In this document: piece after piece, positions 25,489 to 33,367 of the stretch
Numbering within the stretch: the first letter of the stretch is position 1
Layout: each line of letters opens with the position of its first letter
NCBI RefSeq assembly: GCF_035946055.1
Contig: NZ_CP108364.1
Coordinates: 2,914,001 to 2,978,000 of the forward strand
DNA: 64,000 nucleotides
Source of the DNA: Streptomyces sp. NBC_01341
GTDB taxonomy: Bacteria > Actinomycetota > Actinomycetes > Streptomycetales > Streptomycetaceae
Direction: 5' to 3'
Notes under the pieces: model-generated
Told to the model about the DNA's origin: nothing
Database searches by the model: none
What the model saw: the letters and a program-made list of their open reading frames with translations, nothing else
Program-made: the position numbers and the translations under genes

Positions 25489-25503
25489 TGTCTACACGCG
25501 TAG
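25489..25503 (-). promoter_or_regulatory. ABC transporter operon promoter with nucleoside-regulon operator
   Basis: CTACACGCGTAG (25492-25503), one mismatch from the perfect palindrome, overlapping a minus-strand -10-like TAGACA (25494-25489). It stands about 65 bp upstream of the Shine-Dalgarno of the ATPase gene. Confidence 0.65.
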
Positions 25504-25612
25504 CGCTGCCGAATCGTAAAGCGTAGGCGCACGGCACGGCCCGAACACGGGGTCCGGGGCCTGTGCGAGCAGGGCACTGCGACGGGCACAACTTCTTCGA
25601 GAAGCACCCCAC

Positions 25613-25644
25613 GGGCCCGGAGCGAAGGTGCGCGCTCCGGGCCC
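25613..25644 (-). terminator. bmp terminator or attenuator
   Basis: 12-bp perfect stem GGGCCCGGAGCG (25613-25624) / CGCTCCGGGCCC (25633-25644), loop of 8, directly after the BMP lipoprotein gene and before the ATPase promoter. It would keep the binding protein in excess over the membrane components. Confidence 0.8.
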
Positions 25645-25673
25645 ACGGGAAACCAGCGTGACGACCGGGGTCG

Positions 25674-26720
25674 TTACGGGGTGGTCTTGACGGTGATCTT
25701 GCCGTCGATGATTTCCTTCTTCGCCTTGTCCACGGCCGCGATGACGTCGGTCATCTTGGTGAAGGCCGGGTTGGACATGGCCAGGCCGACGCCGTCCTTG
25801 TCGAGGCCGTAGCGGACCTCACCGGACTGGGGCTTGCCGTCCTGGACCGACTTGATCAGGTTGAAGACGGAGTCCTCGACGTCCTTGGTGACGGAGGTCA
25901 GGATCGACTCCTTGTAGGCCGCGAGGCCTTCCTGGCTGTACTGGTCGGAGTCGACGCCGATGTTCCACTTGCCGGCCTTGGAGACGGCCTCGATGGCACC
26001 GGAACCGGCCAGACCGGCCGCCGAGTAGACCACGTCGGCGCCCTTGTCGAGCTGGCCCTGGGCAGCGGCCTTGCCGAGGTCCGGCTTGGAGAAGCCCGAG
26101 AAGTCCGGCGGCTGGGTCAGGTACTGCGGGAGCACGTTGACCGAGGAGTCGGTGTCCTTGACGCCCTGGATGAAGCCGGCCTCGAACTTCTTGATCAGCG
26201 GGGTCTCGACACCACCGATGAAGCCGACCTTCTTGGTCTTCGTGACCTTTGCGGCGGCGACACCCGCGAGGTAGGAGCCCTGCTCCTCGTTGAAGACGAT
26301 GTTGGCGATGTTGTCGCCGGTGACCGAGGCGTCGTCGATGATGCCGAAGGTGATCTTCGGGAACTTCGGCGCGACCTTCTTGATGGCCGGGGCGTAGGCG
26401 AACCCGACACCGATCACCGGGTTGTTTCCGGCGCGGGCCAGCGAGGTGAGGCGCTGGACCTTGTCCGCGTCCGACTCACCCTCGGAGGGCTCGGCCTCGG
26501 TGCCCTTGACGCCGAGGTCCTCCTCGGCCTTGACGAGACCGGCGTACGCGGCGTCGTTGAACGACTGGTCGCCGCGGCCACCGATGTCGTACGCGAGTGC
26601 TGTCTTCTTGTCCTTGGAGTCGGACGCGCTGTCCGACGACGAGTCGCCACACGCACTGACGCTGAGCGCAAGTGCCGCGGACATGACGCCCACGGTGGCA
26701 ATCCTGGTGATCCGGCGCAA
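25674..26720 (-). CDS. BMP-family nucleoside-binding lipoprotein
   Basis: 348 residues. Signal peptide and lipobox VSACGDSS: the Cys near residue 24 is lipid-modified. BMP/PnrA-family features: ALAYDIGGRGDQSFNDAAY at the N-terminus (aromatic/Asp base-binding region), NPVIGVGFAYAPAIKK, KVGFIGGVETPLIKKFEAGF and IGVDSDQY. Members bind purine and pyrimidine nucleosides outside the membrane for ABC import. Monocistronic by its terminator, first in the transporter gene order. Palindromic operator about 57 bp upstream. Confidence 0.93.
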   Translation of the reverse strand: MRRITRIATVGVMSAALALSVSACGDSSSDSASDSKDKKTALAYDIGGRGDQSFNDAAYAGLVKAEEDLGVKGTEAEPSEGESDADKVQRLTSLARAGNNPVIGVGFAYAPAIKKVAPKFPKITFGIIDDASVTGDNIANIVFNEEQGSYLAGVAAAKVTKTKKVGFIGGVETPLIKKFEAGFIQGVKDTDSSVNVLPQYLTQPPDFSGFSKPDLGKAAAQGQLDKGADVVYSAAGLAGSGAIEAVSKAGKWNIGVDSDQYSQEGLAAYKESILTSVTKDVEDSVFNLIKSVQDGKPQSGEVRYGLDKDGVGLAMSNPAFTKMTDVIAAVDKAKKEIIDGKITVKTTP

Positions 26721-26776
26721 GGGAAGGCTCCTTCAAACCTGACCGAAGCGCCTCTTCCGGCGCTGGTTTCGCCGCG

Positions 26777-26792
26777 ATCGTAACGCGCGTAG
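26777..26792 (-). promoter_or_regulatory. bmp promoter with degenerate nucleoside-regulon operator
   Basis: TAACGCGCGTAG (26781-26792 on the plus strand), with one intact half site and two mismatches in the other, overlapping minus-strand -10 TACGAT (26782-26777). The leader is about 50 nt. Confidence 0.6.
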
Positions 26793-26858
26793 ATGTCAGA
26801 TAAGCACCTGTACGGAAGCCGTTATCGGATCGTCGCGAACAGGAGGTGTCCTGGCCGG

Positions 26859-28100
26859 TTACGAGCCGTTGCCGTCGAGCAACGCAGCGGCGGTGAAGAG
26901 CTCCACCCCGACCGTGATCGCTTCCTCGTCCACGTCGAAGTTTCCGCGGTGCAGGTCCAGACCGCGCGTGTCCCCCGGCGTCCGTACTCCGAGCCTGGCC
27001 ATGGCCCCCGGGACCCGCTCCAGGTACCAGGAGAAGTCCTCTCCGCCCAGACTCTGTTCGGTGTCCTCGATCGCATACGATCCGCGGCGGATCGTCATCG
27101 CGGCGTCGAGCAGGCCGATGGATTCCGCGTCGTTCACCACCGGCGGGACACCGCGGATGTAGTTGATCACCGTCTTCGCCCGGTGCATTCCCGCCACCTC
27201 GTCGACGGCGGCGTGCACCATGTCGGGAGCCTGCCGCCAGGTGTCCAGATCGAGACAGCGCACCGTGCCCGACAGCTCGGCGTGTTGCGGGATGACGTTG
27301 GGGGCGTGCCCCGTCTCCAGACGGCCCCATGTGAGGGCGAGCCCGGACCTGGCGTCGACCCGCCGGGCGAGCAGCGCCGGGACGTCGGTGGCCACCCTGG
27401 CCGCCGCGGTGACCAGGTCGGTGGTCAGGTGCGGCCGGGCGGTGTGCCCGCCGGGGCCGTCGAGGGTGACCTCCAGGCGGTCGCAGGCGGAGGTGATCGG
27501 CCCGATCCGCAGTCCGACCTTCCCCACGTCCACCTTCGGGTCGCAGTGCACGGCGAGGATCCGCCCGACCCCGTCGAGCACCCCGGCCTCGATGGCGTCC
27601 GCCGCGCCGCCGGGCAGCACCTCCTCGGCGGGCTGGAAGAGCAGCCGCACGGGACGGGGCAGCAGCCCCTGCCGGTCGAGGGCGGTGAGCAAGAGTCCGG
27701 CGCCGAGGACCGTCGTGGTGTGGACGTCGTGCCCGCAGGCGTGCGCGCGGTCGGGCACGGTGGACCGGTAGGAGACGCCCGCCTTCGTGTCGGGGATCGG
27801 CAGGGCGTCGATGTCCCCGCGCAGCGCCAGCATGGGCGTCACGCCGTCCCACTCGCCCACGTCGCAGACGAGCCCCGTCCCCGAGGCGAGCACCCTGGGC
27901 CTGAGTCCGGCACGCTCCAGTCGCGCCTTGACGGCCGCCGTGGTGCGGAACTCCTGGTTGCCGAGCTCGGGGTGCATGTGGAGGTCACGCCGGAAGGCGA
28001 TCAGCTCGGCGCGCAGCTCGTCGGACAGGGAACCCGGCAGGGCGGCTCCGTCTGTCGGCTGGGCTTCGGCCTGGGGCACGCGCGTCTTCAACTGGTTCAC
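26859..28100 (-). CDS. M20-family metal-dependent amidohydrolase/peptidase
   Basis: 413 residues from GTG 28100 (another GTG at 28127 adds nine residues). M20D-type: RRDLHMHPELGNQEFRT near the N-terminus, metal ligands in HACGHDVHTT and QPAEE, dimerisation domain with GGHTARPH, C-terminal LGGEDFSWYLERVPG. Family members cut N-acyl amino acids or related amides. Same strand as bmp but separated by about 140 bp containing the bmp promoter, so not in that operon. Substrate unknown. Confidence 0.9.
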   Translation of the reverse strand: MNQLKTRVPQAEAQPTDGAALPGSLSDELRAELIAFRRDLHMHPELGNQEFRTTAAVKARLERAGLRPRVLASGTGLVCDVGEWDGVTPMLALRGDIDALPIPDTKAGVSYRSTVPDRAHACGHDVHTTTVLGAGLLLTALDRQGLLPRPVRLLFQPAEEVLPGGAADAIEAGVLDGVGRILAVHCDPKVDVGKVGLRIGPITSACDRLEVTLDGPGGHTARPHLTTDLVTAAARVATDVPALLARRVDARSGLALTWGRLETGHAPNVIPQHAELSGTVRCLDLDTWRQAPDMVHAAVDEVAGMHRAKTVINYIRGVPPVVNDAESIGLLDAAMTIRRGSYAIEDTEQSLGGEDFSWYLERVPGAMARLGVRTPGDTRGLDLHRGNFDVDEEAITVGVELFTAAALLDGNGS

Positions 28101-28500
28101 CCAGTCAAGGGTAGGCCCCCAGGGCACTCAACTGGCTGGAGATCACCAAAAGTTCAGCCGCTCAGGGGAACAAAAAACGCCTCGAAGGGTGTGATGGACC
28201 GGAGCGATGGGTAAACTCGCCCGATTTTCCACCACCGTGCGAGTGGGGCGCGAGACGGAGCCACGCGTCGCGCGTGGCTCGGGCCGCGGTCCCCGGCGCG
28301 CGCTCCGCCGAGTACACCCGAACGGGTGAGCCGGCGGCGCATGGAGGCATCGAGCAGCTGCCACCGTGTGCCGGTACGGACGCCGGCCGGGCGCGCAGGC
28401 ATCCCTCCGCACAGTCTGCCGGACCGGCACGTGAACCGGCGGGCAGTCATGCGGGCCACTCGGCCCGCATGCCCGGCTTCTCCGGTGTCAGGCGGCCCCC
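28101..28500. other. 400-bp non-coding interval with two hairpins
   Basis: No plausible gene. It contains ATGCGGGCC/GGCCCGCAT (28449-28470, 9-bp stem, 4-nt loop), likely terminator of the glycan gene ending at 28501, and GAGCCACGCG/CGCGTGGCTC (28258-28280, 10-bp stem, 3-nt loop). The promoter of the M20 gene must lie in 28110-28250; an A/T-richer patch (CAAAAAACG, 28171-28179) is there. Confidence 0.6.
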
Positions 28501-29544
28501 TCAGCCCTCGGCCACCGCTGTGGCCCGCCAGGGAGCCAGCCGCTGCACGTCCCGGGCGGTCTCCGTGACCCCGCTCAGGAACCCCTGCGCGCGGGGGGAG
28601 GCCGTGTCGCGCAGCCACTCCGGCGCTATGTCGCAGACCGCGACCTTCACGCCCGTGCCGACGAGGGCCAGCGGCAGCGTGTGCACCACCGTGGACGGGA
28701 AGCTCAGCACCGTGTGGCCGATGGGACCGCGGCGGGCGATGAGCTCCAGGGGGAGGTCGGGACGGACGATCTCCAGACCGGTGGCGGCCTCCAGGGCGTG
28801 GAGCTTGTCGGCGGACTCGCGACGGTGCGCGAAGTAGCGGGTCGCGCCGTGGGTGCGGGCCAGCGTGCTCACCGCTTCCTGGTAAGGAACGGGGTCGACC
28901 ACGCCCGTCTCCACCAGGGAGGTGCCGACCAGGTCGGCGCCCTTGGTGATGCGGGGCGGTCCGAAGCGTTCCCGGGTCCAGGTGAACGTGTTCGCCGTGA
29001 CCTCGACGCCTTCGGGCGCCTGGACGGGCATGGCGGTGAACACCTCGACGGTACGGGAGGCCGACGGTGTGAAGCTGCGGCGGGCAGCGGAGGCGACCGG
29101 GGCAAGCAGCAGCTCGCGCGGGCCCCCGCTCCCCCGGCGGTGCCAGCGCACGAGGCGCTCGCCGCGTGCCAGCTGGGCGACGAACTCCATGGTGGCCGTG
29201 CCGTCGTCGACCACCGTGATCCGGCGGGCGCGGACCAGGCTGAGGAGCAGTTGCACGTACCGGGAGAACGGGTCCCCGATGACGATGCGGTCGGCCCTGC
29301 GGATCAGGCCGGTCAGCGCCCGCAGGGCCCTGAGAGGCGCGCCGGTCTCCCCGCGCGCCTCCTGCCAGCGGACGGTGACGCCCTCGTCGCGGGCCAGCTC
29401 CGCCATCCTGCGCAGCTGTCCGCGCGACATCGGGTCGACCGGGGGGAGGACGACGATCGTGGTGGCGTCGGTTCCTCCCCGGGTGTGGGTCCACTCCAGG
29501 ACGTTCAGGAGCTGGACCGGGCTCTCGACGAAGGCGAGGTTCAC
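28501..29544 (-). CDS. glycosyltransferase-like protein of the nonulosonate locus (polysialyltransferase-like fold)
   Basis: 347 residues from GTG 29544. The N-terminus NLAFVESPVQLLNVLEW and IVIGDPFSRYVQLLL, VVDDGTATMEF, followed by FAHRRESADKL and SFPSTVVHTLP, are the layout of sialyl/polysialyl-transferase-like (GT-B type) families that use CMP-sugars. It begins 12 bp after neuB ends, so it is the last gene of the neuA-neuB transcript. Likely transfers the nonulosonic sugar to a surface polymer; inferred from context. Exact family assignment is uncertain. Confidence 0.7.
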   Translation of the reverse strand: MNLAFVESPVQLLNVLEWTHTRGGTDATTIVVLPPVDPMSRGQLRRMAELARDEGVTVRWQEARGETGAPLRALRALTGLIRRADRIVIGDPFSRYVQLLLSLVRARRITVVDDGTATMEFVAQLARGERLVRWHRRGSGGPRELLLAPVASAARRSFTPSASRTVEVFTAMPVQAPEGVEVTANTFTWTRERFGPPRITKGADLVGTSLVETGVVDPVPYQEAVSTLARTHGATRYFAHRRESADKLHALEAATGLEIVRPDLPLELIARRGPIGHTVLSFPSTVVHTLPLALVGTGVKVAVCDIAPEWLRDTASPRAQGFLSGVTETARDVQRLAPWRATAVAEG

Positions 29545-29555
29545 CGGTCGGCCCG

Positions 29556-30491
29556 TCAGACCGCGACCGGCTCGGCGGCCGGCGCGCTCTCGTTCTCGGA
29601 GACGACACCCGCGACCCGGCGGAGCTTCTTCATCGGGCCGAGCTCCGACTCGTACACCTTCTTGACGCCGTCACCGAGGGACGCCTCGATGGTGCGGATG
29701 TCGCGGACGAGGCGCGTGAGGCCCTGCGGCTCGACGGACGCGGCCTGGTCGGAGCCCCACATCGCGCGGTCCAGGGTGATGTGACGCTCGACGAAGGTGG
29801 CGCCGAGCGCGACGGCGGCGAGGGTCGTCTGGAGCCCGGTCTCGTGGCCGCTGTAGCCGATCGGCACGTTCGGGTACTCCTGCTGCAGGGTGTTGATGAC
29901 CCGCAGGTTGAGCTCCTCGGCCTTCGCCGGGTACGTCGAAGTGGCGTGGCAGAGCAAAATGTTGTCGCTGCCGAGGACCTCGACCGCGTGACGGATCTGC
30001 TTCGGCGTCGACATGCCGGTGGAGAGGATCACGGTGCGGCCGGTGGCACGCAGCGCCCGCAGCAGCTCGTCGTCCGTGAGGGAGGCGGAGGCGACCTTGT
30101 GGGCGGGGACGTCGAACTTCTCCAGGAAGGCGACGGCCTCGGTGTCCCACGGGGAGGCGAACCAGTCGATGCCGCGCTTGGCGCAGTGCTCGGCGATGGT
30201 GGTGTACTCGGCCTCGCCGAACTCGACGCGGTGGCGGTAGTCGATGTAGGTCATCCGGCCCCAGGGGGTGTCGCGCTCGATGTCCCACTGGTCGCGGGGG
30301 GTGCAGATCTCGGGCGTGCGCTTCTGGAACTTGACGGCGTCGCAGCCGGCGTCGGCGGCCACGTCGATCAGCGCGAGGGCGTTGTCGAGGTCGCCGTTGT
30401 GGTTGATACCGATCTCGCCCGTGATGTAGACGGGGCGGCCGGGGCCGGCGGTGCGAGGGCCGAAGGTGCGGAGGCGGGAGGTGCTGGTCAT
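29556..30491 (-). CDS. NeuB-family nonulosonic acid synthase lacking SAF domain
   Basis: 311 residues, NeuB TIM barrel: GEIGINHNGDLDNA, DAVKFQKRTPE, DWFASPWDTEAV, KVASASLTDDELL, LSTGMSTPKQI, IGYSGHETG, ERHITLDRAMWGSDQAAS. It condenses phosphoenolpyruvate with a hexose or acylhexosamine (or its 6-phosphate). Usual NeuB proteins of about 345 residues end with a SAF (antifreeze-like) domain that closes the partner's active site; here the chain ends soon after the barrel. The coupled HAD phosphatase domain in the next gene suggests a 9-phosphate product as in the Kdn/Neu5Ac-9-P route. Substrate (mannose-6-P or ManNAc-6-P) is undetermined. Confidence 0.85.
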   Translation of the reverse strand: MTSTSRLRTFGPRTAGPGRPVYITGEIGINHNGDLDNALALIDVAADAGCDAVKFQKRTPEICTPRDQWDIERDTPWGRMTYIDYRHRVEFGEAEYTTIAEHCAKRGIDWFASPWDTEAVAFLEKFDVPAHKVASASLTDDELLRALRATGRTVILSTGMSTPKQIRHAVEVLGSDNILLCHATSTYPAKAEELNLRVINTLQQEYPNVPIGYSGHETGLQTTLAAVALGATFVERHITLDRAMWGSDQAASVEPQGLTRLVRDIRTIEASLGDGVKKVYESELGPMKKLRRVAGVVSENESAPAAEPVAV

Positions 30492-30503
30492 GGTGGTGCT
30501 TCC

Positions 30504-31742
30504 TTACTTGGCGGGGGCGTTGGGAGAGTCGGTCGTGAGAGTGGGGCCGAGGAGCCAGGCCGCGATCTCGCGGATGGCCCCGAAACCACCGGGGTTACTG
30601 GTCACGGCGCGCGCGGCGGCGCGCACCGAGTCGTGGGCGCTCGCCACGGCGACGGGCCAGCCCGCCAGTCCGAAGCAGGCCAGGTCGTTGACGTCGTTGC
30701 CGACGTAGAGCACGCGGTCGGGAGCGATGGACTGCTCCTCGCACCACTGCTTGAGTGCCAGGTCCTTGCGGTCGATGCCGTGCAGGACGGGGACCTGGAG
30801 CTTGCGGGCACGGGCGGCGACGACCGGGTTCTGTTCCGTGGACAGGATCAGGAGCGGCAGGCCGGACTTGCGCAGGGCCGCGATACCGAGACCGTCGCCG
30901 CGGTGCACGGCCACGGTCTCGCGGCCGTCGGAGTCGACGAGGACGCGGTCGTCGGTCTGCGTGCCGTCGAAGTCGAGGACGACGGCGTCGATGTCCGCCC
31001 GGGTGGGCAGCGGCGAGGGGTCCAGGAGCGGTGCGAGGGCGCGGGCGCGGGCCAGGTCGTGCGGGTCGTCGATCTCCAGGACCCGGGCCGGGTCGGTCGG
31101 GACGAGCGCGGTGCGGCCGAAGAAGCGGTGCCGGTGGGTACGGAAGCCGGTGGCGTCCATGGCGTACGCGGCGCCGGTCTCCAGGTGGTCCTGGGGCCGG
31201 TCCTGACGTCGGGGGCGTACGGCCTTGTCGTGGTTGACGCCGTAGGTGCCGTCCTCGGCCGCGCTGCCGTCGCGCCACACGAAACCGTGGAAGGGAGCGA
31301 CGGTGAGGGCGGTGTCCGCGCCGTCGCGGGCGACCGCCGCGGCGACGCCGTCGATGTCCTCACGGGTGATGAAGGGGCTCGTGCACTGGACCAGCAGCAC
31401 CACGTCGGCCTTCCGGCCGGGGCCCATCGCCTCGTACGCGTCCAGGGCGTGCAGGACCGCCGCCTCGCTGGTCGCGGTGTCCCCTGAGATGGCCGCGGGG
31501 CGCTGCACGCAGTGGAGCCGGGCAGCCTCACCCAGCGCATCGGCGGCGGACCGGGCGGCCTCGGCGATGGCCGGGTCGTCGGTGGTGACGACGACGTCCG
31601 TGACCTCGGGCGAGGCGAGGCAGGCGCGGACGGCCCGGGCGACGAGCGGCACGCCGCCCACCTGGGCGAGGTTCTTGGCCGGCACGCCCTTGGATCCGCC
31701 GCGGGCGGGGATCACGGCGAGCACGGTGGGGGGCGGGGTCAT
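30504..31742 (-). CDS. bifunctional CMP-nonulosonate cytidylyltransferase / HAD phosphatase
   Basis: 412 residues. N-terminal cytidylyltransferase (about 1-235): AVIPARGGSKGVPAKNL, the NeuA CTP-binding motif, plus LLVQCTSPFITREDIDG. C-terminal KdsC-like HAD domain (about 245-400): VVLDFDGTQTDDRV, GDGLGIAALRKSGLPLLILST, YVGNDVNDLACF. Together they dephosphorylate a nonulosonate-9-phosphate and activate it with CTP. ATG 31742 has AGGAG 5 nt upstream; GTG 31766 overlaps the upstream stop as GTGA and would add eight residues. 12 bp before neuB; one operon. Confidence 0.9.
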   Translation of the reverse strand: MTPPPTVLAVIPARGGSKGVPAKNLAQVGGVPLVARAVRACLASPEVTDVVVTTDDPAIAEAARSAADALGEAARLHCVQRPAAISGDTATSEAAVLHALDAYEAMGPGRKADVVLLVQCTSPFITREDIDGVAAAVARDGADTALTVAPFHGFVWRDGSAAEDGTYGVNHDKAVRPRRQDRPQDHLETGAAYAMDATGFRTHRHRFFGRTALVPTDPARVLEIDDPHDLARARALAPLLDPSPLPTRADIDAVVLDFDGTQTDDRVLVDSDGRETVAVHRGDGLGIAALRKSGLPLLILSTEQNPVVAARARKLQVPVLHGIDRKDLALKQWCEEQSIAPDRVLYVGNDVNDLACFGLAGWPVAVASAHDSVRAAARAVTSNPGGFGAIREIAAWLLGPTLTTDSPNAPAK

Positions 31743-31762
31743 GGAGGCTCCTGAATCGGTGG

Positions 31763-33148
31763 TCACAGCTCGCCCATCCGCCGGATCACGGGGGCGACCC
31801 GCTGGACGCCGTGGCGGTAGGCGCCGCGCGCCGCGTTGCGCACGGTTTCTCGCACCGCGCCCCGGACCCGTCCGGTCTCCTTCGGCGCGACGGCGCCGGG
31901 CAGCGGGTGGCCGTCCGGGCCCAGGTGGTGGCGGGCGAGGATGCCGGGGAGGTAACCGGGGGCGGTGGCGGGCGTGTAGTAGGGCGTGAGGCGGGGAAGC
32001 GGGCCGGCCGCGAGCAGTTCGCCGACCCGGGCGCGGGCGGTGTCGTAGGCCGCCGCGTAGGTGCCGTCGGCGGCGACACCCTGGCCCGCGAGCCACTCCT
32101 CGTCGGGCTCCGGGTTCAGGCCGCCGTCGAGGTGGTCCCAGGACGTGATCAGTCCGGAGCCGATGAAGTGGTGGTTGCCGAGCGCCTCGCGCACACCGAG
32201 GTCGGAGAGGATCGCCGTCGGGATGCGCCGGTGCAGGGATTCGAGGGCGGCCGTCGAGGACACGGTGACCAGCAGGTCGGTGCGGTCCAGGACTTCGCCC
32301 ATGTGCCCGTACACGAGGCTGAAGTTGGGCGGGAGGCCGCCGGGGATCCGCTCCGCGAGGCGCTGGTAGGGCAGCTCCTCGATGTGCGTGGTGTGCTCGC
32401 CCGGTTTGGAGCGCAGCTTCAGCAGGACGTCGCGGCCGGGGTGCAGCCGGGCGTGCTCGACGAGCCGGCGCAGCAGGTAGGTGCGCTCGGCGCGGGACGC
32501 GGGCACGGAGGGCTGAGCGGCGAAGACGACGGTGTCGCGGCCCTCCCGCGTCCGGTGCGGCTCCCCGCCCAGGAACGGCAGGGCGGCCTCGGTGACGGAC
32601 GCGGCGTCGGCGCCGACCCCCTCGTAGACCGCACGGAAGCGCTCCGCGTCGTGGCGGGAGTTGGCGAGCACGACGTCGGCTCCGTGACGCAGCAGGAGCC
32701 CGTCGGCGAGCTTCTCGTAGACGACGCCGACATAGCCCGTGACGACGACCGGCCTGCGGGGCAGGTCCAGCGCGGCCAGGCCGTGCAGCATCGCCTGTAC
32801 GGCGCCGCCGACGAGGGCCAGGACGACGACGTCGTACGCCTCGTCCCGGACGGTGTGCAGGAACTCGACGGCCGTCACCTCACGCACCCGGGCCGCGTCC
32901 ACCCCGACCTCGCCCACCTCGGCGAGCTGCCGGGGCGTCGGGGTGGCCCGGCCACGCAGCAGCAGCCCGCTGATCTCGACGGGGCGTCCCGCCGGACCGG
33001 ACTCCGGGGCCGCGGACAGACGGCGCGCGGTGAGCGCACCCCATTTCCACCGGGTGTCGGAGTCCGCGAGTACGGCGACCCTGAGAGCCGGGACCGCGGC
33101 TGTTGCGTTGTCGGCCGGATCAGCCGAATTCCAGGAACGTGAAGGCAC
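31763..33148 (-). CDS. putative glycosyltransferase (DUF6716-like), first gene of the nonulosonate operon
   Basis: 461 residues from GTG 33148. GT-B-like order: N-terminal AVLADSDTRWKWGALTAR, AVQAMLHGLAALDLPRRPVVVTGYVGV, then LLKLRSKPGEHTTH and VTVSSTAALESLHRRIPTAIL, the donor-side motif of surface-glycan transferases; C-terminal basic tail. It resembles what I recall as DUF6716 putative glycosyltransferases beside sialic-acid-type genes in Streptomyces. Divergent from the GT2 operon; shares with neuA-neuB one direction and close spacing. Confidence 0.75.
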   Translation of the reverse strand: MPSRSWNSADPADNATAAVPALRVAVLADSDTRWKWGALTARRLSAAPESGPAGRPVEISGLLLRGRATPTPRQLAEVGEVGVDAARVREVTAVEFLHTVRDEAYDVVVLALVGGAVQAMLHGLAALDLPRRPVVVTGYVGVVYEKLADGLLLRHGADVVLANSRHDAERFRAVYEGVGADAASVTEAALPFLGGEPHRTREGRDTVVFAAQPSVPASRAERTYLLRRLVEHARLHPGRDVLLKLRSKPGEHTTHIEELPYQRLAERIPGGLPPNFSLVYGHMGEVLDRTDLLVTVSSTAALESLHRRIPTAILSDLGVREALGNHHFIGSGLITSWDHLDGGLNPEPDEEWLAGQGVAADGTYAAAYDTARARVGELLAAGPLPRLTPYYTPATAPGYLPGILARHHLGPDGHPLPGAVAPKETGRVRGAVRETVRNAARGAYRHGVQRVAPVIRRMGEL

Positions 33149-33268
33149 GTCCTAGAAGCTAGAAAGGCATTTCGATGTGGAGCCCAACGCAGGTGCAACA
33201 GATGGTTAACAGCCCACCGACGGTTGGATATCCAGCTCTCCGCCGGGGTTTTCGCTCGAAGTCCGGGA

Positions 33269-33298
33269 GTCGGATCCGGGCGGGTTTACGGATCCGAC
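33269..33298. repeat. inverted repeat in the divergent glycan promoter region
   Basis: GTCGGATCC (33269-33277), 12-nt loop, GGATCCGAC (33290-33298), a perfect 9-bp inverted repeat. It lies 70 bp before the GT2 start and 121 bp before the divergent gene start, so it may be an operator or a leader hairpin. Confidence 0.5.
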
Positions 33299-33367
33299 AC
33301 GGTCCGTTCATGTCCCGTCCTTTCCGGGGACAAGCCGCATGACAAGCCCGCACCTAGCCTGATCGAC

